This document shows positions 17,921 through 27,284 of a stretch of 64,000 nt of DNA, one piece after another. The DNA is taken from positions 16,696 to 80,695 of the forward strand of contig NZ_NHOU01000017.1 of NCBI RefSeq assembly GCF_002179555.1, written 5' to 3'. Source of the DNA: Salinicola salarius (GTDB lineage Bacteria > Pseudomonadota > Gammaproteobacteria > Pseudomonadales > Halomonadaceae). The notes under the pieces are model-generated. The model saw nothing but the letters and a program-made list of their open reading frames with translations. It was not told the DNA's origin and made no database searches. Made by a program: the position numbers and the translations under genes. Numbering within the stretch: the stretch's first letter is position 1; each line of letters starts with the position of its first letter.

Positions 17921-19831
17921 TCAGCCCTCCGTGGATTCGTTGGTGCGCTGTCTGGCCTGCGCATAGCGGTCGAGAAAGGCCTCGGCATCCAGTTCACCGA
18001 TGATGCGGGCGCTGCGCTGCTCCTGACCGTCGGGACCGAACCACATCAGGGTCGGCGGACCGACGACACCGAAGTGCTGCATGATCGCCTGATCCTCGGC
18101 GTCGTAATCCGTGACGTCGATACTCAGCCGCTGCACGTCCTGGAGCGCATTCTTGACGGTCGGGTCGCTGAACACTTCCTGTTCGATGACCTCGCAGGAG
18201 ACGCACCAGTCCGCAGTGAATTCGACCAGTGTCATCTGGCCGCCGTTGGCGGTTGCCTGGATACGGCGTTCGAGCGTCGCCAGATCCTTTACATCGTCGA
18301 ACGCGATAGGCCCGGACCCGCTGGCGTCCTGGGAGGTCGCTGCCACACCGCTCGGGACGTAGACCGACAGTGGCCGCCACGGATCCCTGGCGCCACCGGC
18401 GGCACCGATCAGGATCAACGCGCTCCACAGACCGATGATGGCGGCACCGGCGGTGGCGAACTGGGGCAGAATGCCGCCCGTGCCGGTGCCACGCGCCATG
18501 GCGACGAGGGAGATCGCGGCGCCCAGGCCCAGCGCGCCCCACAGGCCAAGAACGAGGGCATCCGAGAGGATTCGGGCGACGAACCAGATCGCCATGCCCA
18601 GCAGCACGAAGCCGAACAGTGCCTTGACGCGCGTCATCCAGGCGCCGGGCCTAGGCAGCAACTGGCTGCCGGCCGTGCCGATCAGTACCAGCGGGGCGCC
18701 CATGCCGAGGCCCAACGCGAGCAGCGCCGCGCCGCCAAGCCACGGATTGCCGGTTTCGGCGATGAAGAGCAGGGCGCCGGCGAGAGGAGCGGTCATGCAG
18801 GGGCCGACCAGCAGGGCGGAGAGCACCCCCATGACGGCAGCGCCCTTGAGTCGGCCGCCGCGCTGTTTCGACAGCCCCGCATCCAGGCGTTGACGCAGCG
18901 CTCGCGGTAGTTCGAGCTCGAAGGCGCCGAACATGGCGAGCGCCAGCACCACGAACAGCACCGAGAAGATGCCGATGAACCAGACATTCTGGAACAGCAT
19001 CTGCAGGTTGGCGCCGGCCATGGCCGCGGCGACACCCAGTATCGCGTAGGTCGCGGCCATGGGCAGGATGTAGGCGAGGGAGAGCACGAAGCCGGCGGCA
19101 CGCGGACTCTCCCCGCTGCGACGTTGGCCGACGATCAGGCTGGAGAGAATGGGGATCATCGGCAGCACGCAAGGCGTGAAGGTCAACAGCAGGCCCAAGC
19201 CGAAGAAGGCTGCCAGCGTCCAGACCCAGTTGCCGCCGGCGAGCTGCGCCGCCAGCTGCTGATCTTCCGCCATCTCCGCGTCTGTCTGGGTCTGAGTGGT
19301 GGGGCTCGGTGCGGCAGACGATGGCGTGGCAGATGACGCGTTCGGCGTAGAGGTCGTAGCATCCGTTCGCGGCGCGTTCGCGTCCGTGGTGCCGCTCCCC
19401 GAGGTACCGGAGGCGGATTCCAGCTCGAAACTCCGCTGCTGGGGCGGATAGCAGAGGCCGGCATCGGCGCAACCCTGCCAATGAAGGGTGAGGGTATCGG
19501 CTTCCCCTGGCTGCGTGGTCATGCTCAACGCATGACGGTAGATCTCGGAACGACCGAAGTACTCGTCCTCGATTGTCTCCCCCTCGGGGATATCGAGTGA
19601 CAGTTCGCGCTCGTTGGCCTGAGCGGAGAAGCTGTGGCGATAGAGGTAGTAACCGGGCTCGATCTGCCAGTTGATCTCCAGGTTGTTGCCGTCTTGCACC
19701 AGCGTCGGTTTGAAGGCCTGATCCGGCGGCAGGAAGTCGCCCTGTTGTCCGAACGGATCCTGCGCCACAGCCAGCGTGGCAACGCCGAGCATTGCCAGCA
19801 TCATAATCCACCGTACTAGCCTGGACTGCAT
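17921..19831 (-). CDS. dsbD: Thiol:disulfide interchange protein DsbD
   Basis: A 636-residue inner-membrane electron carrier. Order: signal peptide (1-24), N-terminal periplasmic DsbD-alpha domain with the Cys pair in G-C-A-D-A-G-L-C-Y near 125-133, a Thr/Ser/Ala-rich linker (about 150-200), eight hydrophobic helices with P-C-V-L-P and V-G-P-C-M-T-A-P cysteines, and a C-terminal thioredoxin domain with C543-V-S-C546. The length fits full DsbD (about 570-630). The ATG at 19831 has a near-perfect AAGGAGGAG ribosome site; an ATG 27 nt upstream lacks one. First gene of a three-gene operon carrying reducing power to TlpA and DsbG. Confidence 0.92.
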   Translation of the reverse strand: MQSRLVRWIMMLAMLGVATLAVAQDPFGQQGDFLPPDQAFKPTLVQDGNNLEINWQIEPGYYLYRHSFSAQANERELSLDIPEGETIEDEYFGRSEIYRHALSMTTQPGEADTLTLHWQGCADAGLCYPPQQRSFELESASGTSGSGTTDANAPRTDATTSTPNASSATPSSAAPSPTTQTQTDAEMAEDQQLAAQLAGGNWVWTLAAFFGLGLLLTFTPCVLPMIPILSSLIVGQRRSGESPRAAGFVLSLAYILPMAATYAILGVAAAMAGANLQMLFQNVWFIGIFSVLFVVLALAMFGAFELELPRALRQRLDAGLSKQRGGRLKGAAVMGVLSALLVGPCMTAPLAGALLFIAETGNPWLGGAALLALGLGMGAPLVLIGTAGSQLLPRPGAWMTRVKALFGFVLLGMAIWFVARILSDALVLGLWGALGLGAAISLVAMARGTGTGGILPQFATAGAAIIGLWSALILIGAAGGARDPWRPLSVYVPSGVAATSQDASGSGPIAFDDVKDLATLERRIQATANGGQMTLVEFTADWCVSCEVIEQEVFSDPTVKNALQDVQRLSIDVTDYDAEDQAIMQHFGVVGPPTLMWFGPDGQEQRSARIIGELDAEAFLDRYAQARQRTNESTEG

Positions 19832-20232
19832 CAACTCCTCCTTCGCTCCTGCCCGCATCGACTGCGCTCCTGATTCGATGCCGCTAGGTTGGCTTATGGG
19901 GATGAGCTGAAAATGAATCCTCCCTATTCCTTTACTGCAACGCCGGTCTCGAAGCCTAAAAATCGATATCCATCCAGCGAAATCATTTTGGAAGGTTGAT
20001 TCAATTTAAATGACGAATTTGTTTTTAATTGCCGTCCCAATAGGCCGTTCATTCCTGTCCAGCCAAACCTTTGTGTTAGGTAATCAACGAGATAGGGCGA
20101 TATTGGATATATATGTCATCAAAACTTGTTCGAAGTCTTGAAAGTCACTACACCTTGAATGGCTGTTGAATACAGTCCCGGTATAGTGATTGTCGATCAA
20201 TGGGCGATAGTCAAAGCGCCAAAGGAGACGAG
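19832..20232. promoter_or_regulatory. AT-rich divergent promoter region between dsbD and the copper-binding gene
   Basis: About 400 bp, clearly more AT-rich than the flanks, separates two divergently read transcription units. A TATAGT hexamer at about 20181-20186 could be the -10 of the rightward gene. I see no clear CueR- or Cpx-type operator. No coding sequence is supported here. Confidence 0.45.
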
Positions 20233-20559
20233 ATGGACTTCGGAAAATATCAATCCTGCATCGAGAGTTGTAATGTCTGTGCAGCTTACTGCGATGCCTG
20301 CTCTGTTGCCTGCCTGAAAGAAGACGACGTGAAAATGATGGCGGAATGTATCCGTCTGGACAGGCAGTGCGCACAGATCTGCCGTTTGGCGGCCTCCCTC
20401 ATGGCGCAGGGTAGCGAATATGCCAGCCAGATCTGCAGACTCTGTGCAGATATCTGCAAGGCGTGTGGCGACGAGTGCGCCAAGCATGATGCCGAGCATT
20501 GCCAGGAGTGTGCCAAGGCTTGCCACCGCTGCGCCGAAGCGTGTGAAGCCATGGCGTAA
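20233..20559 (+). CDS. Cysteine-rich four-helix-bundle copper-binding protein (Csp/DUF326)
   Basis: A 108-residue protein with 19 cysteines spaced as C-x-x-C, C-x-x-x-C and C-x-x-x-x-x-x-C along predicted helices, ending H-C-Q-E-C-A-K-A-C-H-R-C-A-E-A-C. This is the DUF326/Csp copper-storage pattern, where cysteines line the core of a four-helix bundle and bind many Cu(I). There is no signal peptide, suggesting the cytosolic Csp3 type. AAAGGAG lies 5 nt before the chosen ATG; an in-frame ATG at 20200 lacks a site. It is monocistronic with its own terminator. With the Met-rich copper oxidase at 6.5 kb it suggests copper stress in the habitat. Confidence 0.85.
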   Translation: MDFGKYQSCIESCNVCAAYCDACSVACLKEDDVKMMAECIRLDRQCAQICRLAASLMAQGSEYASQICRLCADICKACGDECAKHDAEHCQECAKACHRCAEACEAMA

Positions 20560-20566
20560 CCAGCAG

Positions 20567-20592
20567 GAAGCAAGACGAAGAAGCAAGACGAA
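20567..20592 (+). repeat. Exact 13-bp tandem duplication after the copper-binding gene
   Basis: GAAGCAAGACGAA at 20567-20579 is repeated exactly at 20580-20592, followed by a partial third start (AAAGC). It lies 8 nt after the stop and before the terminator. Confidence 0.9.
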
Positions 20593-20610
20593 AAAGCACC
20601 TCCCTGTGAA

Positions 20611-20643
20611 CGACCCGATATCCACCCGGATATCGGGTCGTTT
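20611..20643 (+). terminator. Rho-independent-like terminator of the copper-binding gene
   Basis: A perfect 13-bp stem (CGACCCGATATCC / GGATATCGGGTCG) with an ACCC loop, followed by only three T. The stem is strong enough for termination although the U-tract is short. Confidence 0.75.
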
Positions 20644-20836
20644 CATGAGCGCCCGTTGCTGCACTTGACCCACGTTAATCCGTTATTCCGAAGGCGCGTG
20701 GCGAGTTATTCGACGCCATCTACGCTCAAGGAGATTTGTCGCGTACGAGTCCACTCATTCGTTCATTCATGCAGGATGCCTGCGTGTATGACTCGTACTG
20801 TTTCGACACCCGACTCTGAAAATATCAGGAGGCATG

Positions 20837-22048
20837 ATGAAAGCCGTCGTCTTTCACGCTATCGGTGATATTCGCGTCGATGACGTTCCCGAGCCGCAAC
20901 TTCAGGAACCGACCGATGCCATCATTCGGCTGACCACCTCTGCACTATGCGGCACCGACCTGCACTTCGTTCGCGGTTCCTTCACACCGATGCAAGCCGG
21001 CACCATTCTCGGACACGAAGGCGTCGGTATCGTCGAGCAACTCGGCGACGACGTGCGCAATCTCGCTATCGGCGACCGGGTCGTCGTCTCCTCGACCATC
21101 GGCTGCGGCAACTGCTCCTACTGCCGCGCCGGTTACTACGCCCAATGCGACGTCGCCAACCCCAACGGCAAGCAGGCCGGCACCTCGTTCTTCGGCGGAC
21201 CGGCGCCGACCGGACCCTTCAACGGCCTGCAGGCCGAGAAGGCGCGCATTCCGTTCGCCACCACCGTGCTGACCAAGCTGCCCGACGAAGTCAGCGACGA
21301 ACAGGCGATCGTGATATCGGACATTCTGCCGACTGCCTACTTCGGCGCCGATCTCGCCGAGATCAAGGATGGCAACAGTGTCGCGGTGTTCGGCTGCGGC
21401 CCGGTGGGGCTGTGCGCCATCGTCAGCGCCAAGCTGTTCGGCGCCGGCCGGGTCTTCGCCATCGACTCCAAGCCGGATCGTCTCGACAAGGCGCGCAAGC
21501 TGGGCGCGGAGTGCATCAACTTCGATCGGGAAGATCCGGTCGAGACGCTGCAGCGTCTGACCGGCGGGATCGGTCCGGATCGTGCCATCGATGCGGTGGG
21601 GATCGATGCCGAGCACGCCCACGATGCCCACGCCGGCGACAAGAGCGACATCGAGACCGAGGAGCAGGAGTCGCGTGCCAACGCCCCGGAAACGAATCCC
21701 GACGGTGACAACTGGCATCCCGGCGATGCGCCGAGTCAGGCGCTGCAGTGGGCGGTTCGCAGTCTGGCCAAGGCCGGCACGCTGTCGATCATCGGCGTCT
21801 ACCCGCCGGATTTCCGCCAGTTCCCGATCGGCATGGCGATGAATCGCAACCTGACGCTGAAGATGGGCAACTGCAACCACAGCAAGTACATCCCCAAGCT
21901 GGTCGACATGACCCGGACGGGGCTGATCGACCCGGCGGAGATCCTCAGCCAGGCCACGCCGATCTCCGACGTGCTCGAAGCCTACGAGGCATTCGATCGT
22001 CGCGAGGAAGGCTGGATCAAGGTCGAGCTCGAGCCGCAGGCGGATTGA
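20837..22048 (+). CDS. Zinc-dependent alcohol dehydrogenase family protein
   Basis: A 403-residue MDR enzyme. Catalytic zinc ligands C38 and H60-E61; structural zinc cysteines C90, C93, C96 and C104; NAD-binding F-G-C-G-P-V-G near 183-189. An extra acidic, histidine-containing loop (about 258-298) interrupts the nucleotide-binding domain, as in glutathione-independent formaldehyde dehydrogenase-like members. AGGAGG fits the ATG at 20837 better than the one at 20834. The next gene, a disulfide oxidoreductase, begins 37 nt later and is probably cotranscribed. Substrate is unknown; an aldehyde or threonine-type alcohol is likely. Confidence 0.85.
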   Translation: MKAVVFHAIGDIRVDDVPEPQLQEPTDAIIRLTTSALCGTDLHFVRGSFTPMQAGTILGHEGVGIVEQLGDDVRNLAIGDRVVVSSTIGCGNCSYCRAGYYAQCDVANPNGKQAGTSFFGGPAPTGPFNGLQAEKARIPFATTVLTKLPDEVSDEQAIVISDILPTAYFGADLAEIKDGNSVAVFGCGPVGLCAIVSAKLFGAGRVFAIDSKPDRLDKARKLGAECINFDREDPVETLQRLTGGIGPDRAIDAVGIDAEHAHDAHAGDKSDIETEEQESRANAPETNPDGDNWHPGDAPSQALQWAVRSLAKAGTLSIIGVYPPDFRQFPIGMAMNRNLTLKMGNCNHSKYIPKLVDMTRTGLIDPAEILSQATPISDVLEAYEAFDRREEGWIKVELEPQAD

Positions 22049-22085
22049 CGCTCATTCGATCTGGGCGCGCCCATAGGGAGGAAGC

Positions 22086-23549
22086 ATGCAGGAGCATCGG
22101 TTCGAGGTCGCGGTCATCGGTGCCGGTAGCGCGGGACTGGCGGCTTGGCAGGCTGCCAGCAACCACACCGATAGCGTGGCGCTGATCGAAGGCGGAACCT
22201 CCGGCACGACCTGCGCCCGGGTGGGTTGCATGCCCAGCAAACTGCTGACTGCAGCAGCCAATGCGGCGCATCAGGTTCGTCATGTCGCGCCGTTTGGCGT
22301 ACGGCTCGACGGCGAAGTGCGCGTGGATGGCGAAGCGGTGATGACGCGCGTCCGCCAGGAGCGGGATCGGTTCGTGGGCCATGTGCTGGAGTCGATGGAT
22401 TCCATTCCCGAGTCGTGCCGATATCAGGGGTTGGCCCGTTTTGAAGACTCCCATACGCTGCTCATCGGTGATGACGTTCGGCTTACCGCAGAGAGAGTCG
22501 TCATTGCCACCGGATCGCGGCCGGTCATTCCCGAGCCATTCGAGATTGCCGGGGATCGGCTGGTGACCAGCGATACCTTGTTCGAATGGCGGACGCTGCC
22601 CGAATCAGTGGCAGTGTTCGGCCCGGGGACCACCGGGCTGGAACTGGCCCAGGCGCTAGCGAGACTCGGCGTGCGAGTGCGCCTGTTCGGTCAGCACGGC
22701 AGTCTGGGCGTGCTGACCGATGACAAGGTGATCGCCCAATGCGAGCGCTTGTTCAACGAGGAGTTCTATCTCGATACGCGCGGCGATGCGGAAATCGTCG
22801 AGCGCCATGGCGATCAGGTGAGGGTGCGCTTTACCGATCGCCGATCCAACGAATCCATGACCGAATCTTTCGATCACGCGCTGATCGCGACGGGGCGCAA
22901 GCCCAATGTCGATAGGCTCGAGTTGCCCCGCGCCGGGCTGGCGCTGGACGAGCGGGGCATGCCGGAGGTCGATCGCCATACGCTGCGCTGTCGCAACGGG
23001 GACGGGGCGTTCGGCCATATCTACATGGCTGGCGATGTCGACAACGATACGCCGGTCCTGCACGAGGCGACGGACGAAGGCAAGATCGCCGGCGACAACG
23101 CCGGCCGCGGGAAAGGCGTCTACGCTGCGCCGCGCCGTTCCCCGCTGAGCATCGCGTTCTGCGAGCCGCAGATGGCCCGCGTCGGGCCCGGGCATGCCGC
23201 GCTGGCGGAGCAGCACGGCGACAGGCTGAGCGTCAGCGAATTCTCCTACGAGAACCAGGGCCGGGCTCGCATCATGGCGGCCAATCGGGGCTATCTGCGC
23301 CTCTACGGCGAATATGGCAGTGGTCGTTTTCTCGGCGCCGAGCTCTGCGCGCCCGCGGGCGAACATCTGGCGCACCTGCTTGCCTGGGCGCATCAGCAGG
23401 CGTTGTCCGTGCCGGAAATGTTGGGAATGCCGTTTTATCACCCGACGCTGGAAGAGGGGCTTCAGACCGCGCTACGCGAGCTGAGCGCTCGGCTGCTGCT
23501 GAAACCGGCGATGGTGAATCAATGTATGGAGTGTGGCCCCGGCGCCTAG
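22086..23549 (+). CDS. Dihydrolipoyl dehydrogenase-like pyridine nucleotide-disulfide oxidoreductase
   Basis: A 487-residue class I flavoprotein disulfide reductase. FAD motif G-A-G-S-A-G near 12-17, redox pair C43-A-R-V-G-C48-M-P-S-K, NAD-binding segment near 175-205, second FAD motif M-A-G-D-V-D near 316-321, and the catalytic H-P-T-L-E-E near the C-terminus. The active-site spacing fits lipoamide dehydrogenase, although no 2-oxoacid dehydrogenase genes are adjacent. The first G of the NAD motif is changed (F-G-P-G-T-T-G). It follows the alcohol dehydrogenase by 37 nt with GGGAGG as ribosome site. It may serve a lipoyl or thiol system elsewhere in the cell. Confidence 0.83.
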   Translation: MQEHRFEVAVIGAGSAGLAAWQAASNHTDSVALIEGGTSGTTCARVGCMPSKLLTAAANAAHQVRHVAPFGVRLDGEVRVDGEAVMTRVRQERDRFVGHVLESMDSIPESCRYQGLARFEDSHTLLIGDDVRLTAERVVIATGSRPVIPEPFEIAGDRLVTSDTLFEWRTLPESVAVFGPGTTGLELAQALARLGVRVRLFGQHGSLGVLTDDKVIAQCERLFNEEFYLDTRGDAEIVERHGDQVRVRFTDRRSNESMTESFDHALIATGRKPNVDRLELPRAGLALDERGMPEVDRHTLRCRNGDGAFGHIYMAGDVDNDTPVLHEATDEGKIAGDNAGRGKGVYAAPRRSPLSIAFCEPQMARVGPGHAALAEQHGDRLSVSEFSYENQGRARIMAANRGYLRLYGEYGSGRFLGAELCAPAGEHLAHLLAWAHQQALSVPEMLGMPFYHPTLEEGLQTALRELSARLLLKPAMVNQCMECGPGA

Positions 23550-23703
23550 CGGCTGCCGGGAGAGACCTGGGCTGACCGATAATCGTCAGGCGCCAGGCCT
23601 AATCACATCTATTCGTTGCTCCAACCGACAGGCCCGCAGCTCGGAAGTTGGACACGCCGTCGCGGCGCTGTCGGATCGACCGAAGTGTCTTCGCGTCCGC
23701 GAA

Positions 23704-24636
23704 TCAGGCCCTGAGTTCACGCTCCAGCTGGGGCATCACCTCGAACAGGTCACCGACCAGGCCGTAGTCGGCGACCTTGAAGATCGGTGCTTCCTCGTCG
23801 TTGTTGATCGCCACGATCACGCGGGAATCCTTCATGCCCGCCAAGTGCTGGATCGCACCGCTGATGCCCACGGCGATATAGAGATCCGGCGCGACCACCT
23901 TGCCGGTCTGGCCGACCTGCATGTCGTTGGAGACGTAACCCGCATCCACCGCCGCGCGGGAGGCGCCGATGGCGGCGTCGAGCTGCGCCGCCACGCCTTC
24001 GAGCAGCTTGAAGTTTTCGACGCTGCCGAGCCCGCGTCCGCCGGAGACGACGACTCGCGCACTGCCCAGCTCCGGCCCCTGGTTCGTTGCGCGTGCGTCG
24101 CTGACGAAAGTGGAAAGGTCGTTGTCGACGACAGTGTCGAGCGCCTGGATCTGGGCGTTGCCGCCCGAGCCGACCGCATCGAAGGCGCTGGTGCGTACGG
24201 TGATGACCTTGAGCGGCGCGCCGTTACGCACCGTGGCGATGGCGCCGCCGGCGTAGATCGGACGTTTGAACGTCTCGGCGGATTCGACACCGATGATGTC
24301 CGACACTTGGGGCACGCCCTTGAGCGCTGCCACGCGGGGCAAGACGTTCTTGCCGGTCGTGGAAGACCCCGCCAGCAAGTGGGTGTAGTTCGCGACCAGC
24401 GTGTCGAGCAGTGTGGCCATCGGCTCCGCCAACTGATGGGCATAGACGGTGTGGTCCGCTGTCAGTACCGCGCGCACGCCATCCAGACGTGCGGCGGCTT
24501 CGGCCACGGCGCCGATGCCTTCTCCCGCGACGAGAATATCGATTTCCCCGCCGATCTGGCGGGCCGCCTCGACCACGTGGGCGGTGGCCTCGGCTAGGGT
24601 GTCGTCTTGATGCTCAGCAACGATCAGGATGCTCAT
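23704..24636 (-). CDS. etfA: Electron transfer flavoprotein alpha subunit
   Basis: A 310-residue ETF-alpha. The C-terminal FAD-binding domain shows the signature G-R-G-L-G-S near 199-204, [10 protein letters not shown] near 262-271 and [12 protein letters not shown] near 278-289. AAAGGAG precedes the ATG. It lies 89 nt after etfB with a 14-bp tandem repeat in the gap. The pair accepts electrons from flavoprotein dehydrogenases such as the demethylase at 28900 and feeds ETF:quinone oxidoreductase. The linkage with putP and proC ties it to N-methylproline or related catabolism. Confidence 0.92.
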   Translation of the reverse strand: MSILIVAEHQDDTLAEATAHVVEAARQIGGEIDILVAGEGIGAVAEAAARLDGVRAVLTADHTVYAHQLAEPMATLLDTLVANYTHLLAGSSTTGKNVLPRVAALKGVPQVSDIIGVESAETFKRPIYAGGAIATVRNGAPLKVITVRTSAFDAVGSGGNAQIQALDTVVDNDLSTFVSDARATNQGPELGSARVVVSGGRGLGSVENFKLLEGVAAQLDAAIGASRAAVDAGYVSNDMQVGQTGKVVAPDLYIAVGISGAIQHLAGMKDSRVIVAINNDEEAPIFKVADYGLVGDLFEVMPQLERELRA

Positions 24637-24695
24637 GCGGTCAGCTCCTTTAAGGACGTGTTCCGGGACTCGTTTCCAGGGTTTGTCTGGTGCTT

Positions 24696-24737
24696 TTTCA
24701 AAGGTCTTTGTTCAAAGCACTTTGTTCAAAGCACTTT
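24696..24737 (-). repeat. 14-bp tandem repeat spanning the etfB stop
   Basis: Read on the plus strand: 24696-24709 TTTCAAAGGTCTTT, 24710-24723 GTTCAAAGCACTTT and 24724-24737 GTTCAAAGCACTTT. The etfB TGA (24726-24728) is inside the last unit and is copied in the other two. Confidence 0.92.
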
Positions 24738-25475
24738 GGCTTCGTGCTTCAGCTTTTCCACCAGCTCGCTGACCGAGCCGACCTTGACGCCGCCGTTGCG
24801 CTCGGCAGGCGTTTCGACCCGCTCGAGCGTGAGATGGCGATCGATTTCCACCCCGAGCGATTCGAGAGAGCGCGTGTCGATGGGCTTTTTCTTGGCCTTC
24901 ATGATGTCAGGGAGGCGAGCATGACGAGGCTCGTTCAGGCGCAGGTCCGTGGTGATCACCGTCGGTAGACGCAACGCTAGCGTCTCATGGCCGCCGTCGA
25001 CTTCGCGGGTCACCGTGACGTGCTCGTCGTCGACGGCCAGCTCGGAGGCGAAGGTGCCTTGGCCCATGCCGGTCAGCGCCGCCAGCATCTGACCGGTCTG
25101 GTTGTTGTCGCTGTCGATCGCCTGCTTGCCGAGAATTACCAGCCCCGGCTGTTCCTCCTCGACGATCTTCTCCATGACGCGAGCGACGTCCAGCGAGTCG
25201 ACGCGTTCCTCGCTCTCGATATGCAGAGCCCGGTCGACGCCGAGCGCCATCGCCGTGCGCAACTGCTCTTGGGCGCCTTTCGGCCCGACGCTCACCGCGA
25301 CGATCTCGGTAGCGATACCTTTTTCCTTCAGTCGGATCGCCTCTTCCACGGCGATCTCGCAGAACGGATTCATGGCCATCTTGGTATGGGTCAGGTCGAC
25401 ATCGGTGTTATCCGGCCGCACCCGTACCTGAACGTTGTAATCAATGACGCGCTTGACGCCGACGAGAACCTTCAT
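24726..25475 (-). CDS. etfB: Electron transfer flavoprotein beta subunit
   Basis: A 249-residue ETF-beta starting M-K-V-L-V-G-V-K-R-V-I-D-Y, with the AMP/FAD-binding segment V-G-P-K-G-A-Q-E-Q-L-R-T-A-M-A-L-G near 63-79 and the family signature near 150-175. Its ATG overlaps the putP stop (ATGA), so it is translationally coupled to the transporter. ACAGGAGG is the ribosome site inside the putP end. The last codons (A-K-V-L-stop) fall in a 14-bp tandem repeat, so the terminal residues may be repeat-derived. Confidence 0.92.
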   Translation of the reverse strand: MKVLVGVKRVIDYNVQVRVRPDNTDVDLTHTKMAMNPFCEIAVEEAIRLKEKGIATEIVAVSVGPKGAQEQLRTAMALGVDRALHIESEERVDSLDVARVMEKIVEEEQPGLVILGKQAIDSDNNQTGQMLAALTGMGQGTFASELAVDDEHVTVTREVDGGHETLALRLPTVITTDLRLNEPRHARLPDIMKAKKKPIDTRSLESLGVEIDRHLTLERVETPAERNGGVKVGSVSELVEKLKHEAKVL

Positions 25476-26983
25476 GCGTGAACCTCCTGTTCAGGCCCGT
25501 GGAGTTCGGACTGCATCTCGTTGAATTGACGCAGGACCGGAGAGATCGGTGCCGCCGTGACGAGCGAGACGAGCACGATGGCGACCAGCGAGAAGACGAA
25601 GCCGGGTGCAATTTCGTAGAGATCGAAAAGGCCGCCCGAGATTCGTGACCAGACAATGACGGTGATACCACCGACGACGATGCCTGCCAGCGCGCCCCAC
25701 TGGTTCATGCGCTTCCAGTAAAGCGAGAGAATCAGCGTCGGGCCGAAGCAAGCGCCGAAGCCAGCCCAGGCATAGGAAACCAGATCCAGGACATCGGAAT
25801 CGGGAACCAGCGCCAGCATCAACGCCACTGCCGAGACGCCGAGTACAGCCAGGCGGCCGACCATCAACAGTTCCTTCTGAGAGGCGTGCTTGCGGAAGGT
25901 CGCCTTGTAGATATCGTCGGCGATGGTCGAGGAGCAGATCAGCAGCTGCGAATCCGCCGTGGACATGACCGCTGCCAGAATGGCGGTCAATAGAACGCCG
26001 GCGATGACCGGGTTGAACAACATGTCGACCATGAACATGAATATGCGCTCCTGGTCGGCAAGTCCGTCGGCGAAGAAGCCGTGGCCCAATACACCGATCG
26101 ACAGCGCGCAAATCAGGCCGATTCCGGTCCAGGAAACTGCTACGCGGCGGGCGAAAGGAATGTTGCGGTGGTCATCGATACCGGCAAAGCGCGCCAGTGC
26201 GTGAGGCTGGCCGAAGTAACCCAATCCCCAGGCGAGCGAACTGGCGATGGCGATCCAGGTCAGCTGTTCGCCGCTGGCGGCATCGGTGAACCACTGAAGA
26301 ATATGAGGGGATTCGTTCTGGACCGACGCGATGGAAGCTTCGATACCGCCGAGCTCCATGATCGCGGCGATCGGCACTGCGACCAGGGCGAACAGCATCA
26401 TGATGCCCTGCAGCACGTCAGTCCAGGAGACCGCCAGGTAGCCGCCGAAGAAGGTATAGGAGATGATCGCCAGCATGCCGATCACCACGGCAAGCTCGTA
26501 GTTCATGCCGAAAACGGTATTGAGCAACTTGCCGCCGGCCACGAGTCCCGAACTGGTATAGAAGAGATAAAAGACGATGATGAACAGCGAGGCAACCAGG
26601 CGTAATACCTTGGTGTGCTGCTGGAATCGCTCGGCGAGAAACTCAGGGATCGTCAACGAATTGTTCGCCACGAAGCTGTAGACGCGCAGGCGCTGGGCGA
26701 CGATCAACCAGTTCAGCAACGAGCCGGTGAGCAGTCCGGCGGCGACCCAGAACGAGGAAAGACCTGAAAGATAAGCGGCGCCGGGCATGGCCACCATCAG
26801 CCAGCCGGACATTTCCGAAGCACCGGTGGAAATGGCGGTAGCGAAGGGGCCGAGAGAACGGCCACCCAGCACGTAATCGGAGAAGTCCGAGGATCGCTTC
26901 CACGCCACGTAACCGATAATCAACATGACGATGAAATAGACCATGAAGGTGGTAACGACCACCGCATTATTATTGTCCAGCAT
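25472..26983 (-). CDS. putP: Sodium/proline symporter PutP
   Basis: A 503-residue sodium:solute symporter with about 13 hydrophobic helices. The PutP marks are visible: G-A-S-E-M-S-G-W-L near 55-63, G-L-S-S-F-W-V-A-A-G near 74-83 and S-T-A-D-S-Q-L-L near 342-349, which carry the sodium and proline sites. AAAAGGAG precedes the ATG. Located between proC and etfB in one strand run, it probably imports proline or a proline-betaine-like osmolyte for catabolism. PutA is not nearby, which argues that the substrate may be a methylated or hydroxylated proline. Confidence 0.9.
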   Translation of the reverse strand: MLDNNNAVVVTTFMVYFIVMLIIGYVAWKRSSDFSDYVLGGRSLGPFATAISTGASEMSGWLMVAMPGAAYLSGLSSFWVAAGLLTGSLLNWLIVAQRLRVYSFVANNSLTIPEFLAERFQQHTKVLRLVASLFIIVFYLFYTSSGLVAGGKLLNTVFGMNYELAVVIGMLAIISYTFFGGYLAVSWTDVLQGIMMLFALVAVPIAAIMELGGIEASIASVQNESPHILQWFTDAASGEQLTWIAIASSLAWGLGYFGQPHALARFAGIDDHRNIPFARRVAVSWTGIGLICALSIGVLGHGFFADGLADQERIFMFMVDMLFNPVIAGVLLTAILAAVMSTADSQLLICSSTIADDIYKATFRKHASQKELLMVGRLAVLGVSAVALMLALVPDSDVLDLVSYAWAGFGACFGPTLILSLYWKRMNQWGALAGIVVGGITVIVWSRISGGLFDLYEIAPGFVFSLVAIVLVSLVTAAPISPVLRQFNEMQSELHGPEQEVHA

Positions 26984-26993
26984 GACGCGGTCT

Positions 26994-27027
26994 CCTTTTC
27001 AGGGCATTGGCTTTTTCAGGGCACAAG
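26994..27027 (-). repeat. 17-bp tandem repeat ahead of putP
   Basis: CCTTTTCAGGGCATTGG (26994-27010) and CTTTTTCAGGGCACAAG (27011-27027) are direct repeats directly upstream of putP. On the minus strand the unit end supplies the AAAAGG part of the putP ribosome site. Confidence 0.8.
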
Positions 27028-27104
27028 CAGGCCCGGCAACGGTTGAACGTTGCTAAATCGTTGTTGGCAGAGGGTTTTTCAGGGGTGGTTATACCCCAAA
27101 AGCG

Positions 27105-27239
27105 TTACTGCCCGGACGGACGACCACCGGCGCCATCGAGCCTGCAATGCGCAGGGATTCGGGCATTCGCGAATGGCGTCGTCGATGGCGGTTCAGCGTG
27201 GTTCGCCGGGTCTTGGGGTGAAATTGTCGCGAGGTTCAT
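27105..27239 (-). CDS. Possible 44-residue leader ORF between proC and putP
   Basis: An ATG at 27239 has a strong AAGGA ribosome site 6 nt upstream and opens 44 codons ending in TAA at 27105-27107. The product is polar and proline-rich (starts M-N-L-A-T-I-S-P-Q-D-P) with no recognised domain or membrane segment. It fills half of the 301-bp proC-putP gap. It may be a translated leader or a chance ORF; the ribosome site is the main support. Confidence 0.3.
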   Translation of the reverse strand: MNLATISPQDPANHAEPPSTTPFANARIPAHCRLDGAGGRPSGQ

Positions 27240-27284
27240 GAGGATTCCTTGTCATTGTTGATATTGGGGTTGGGTGATCTTCGA

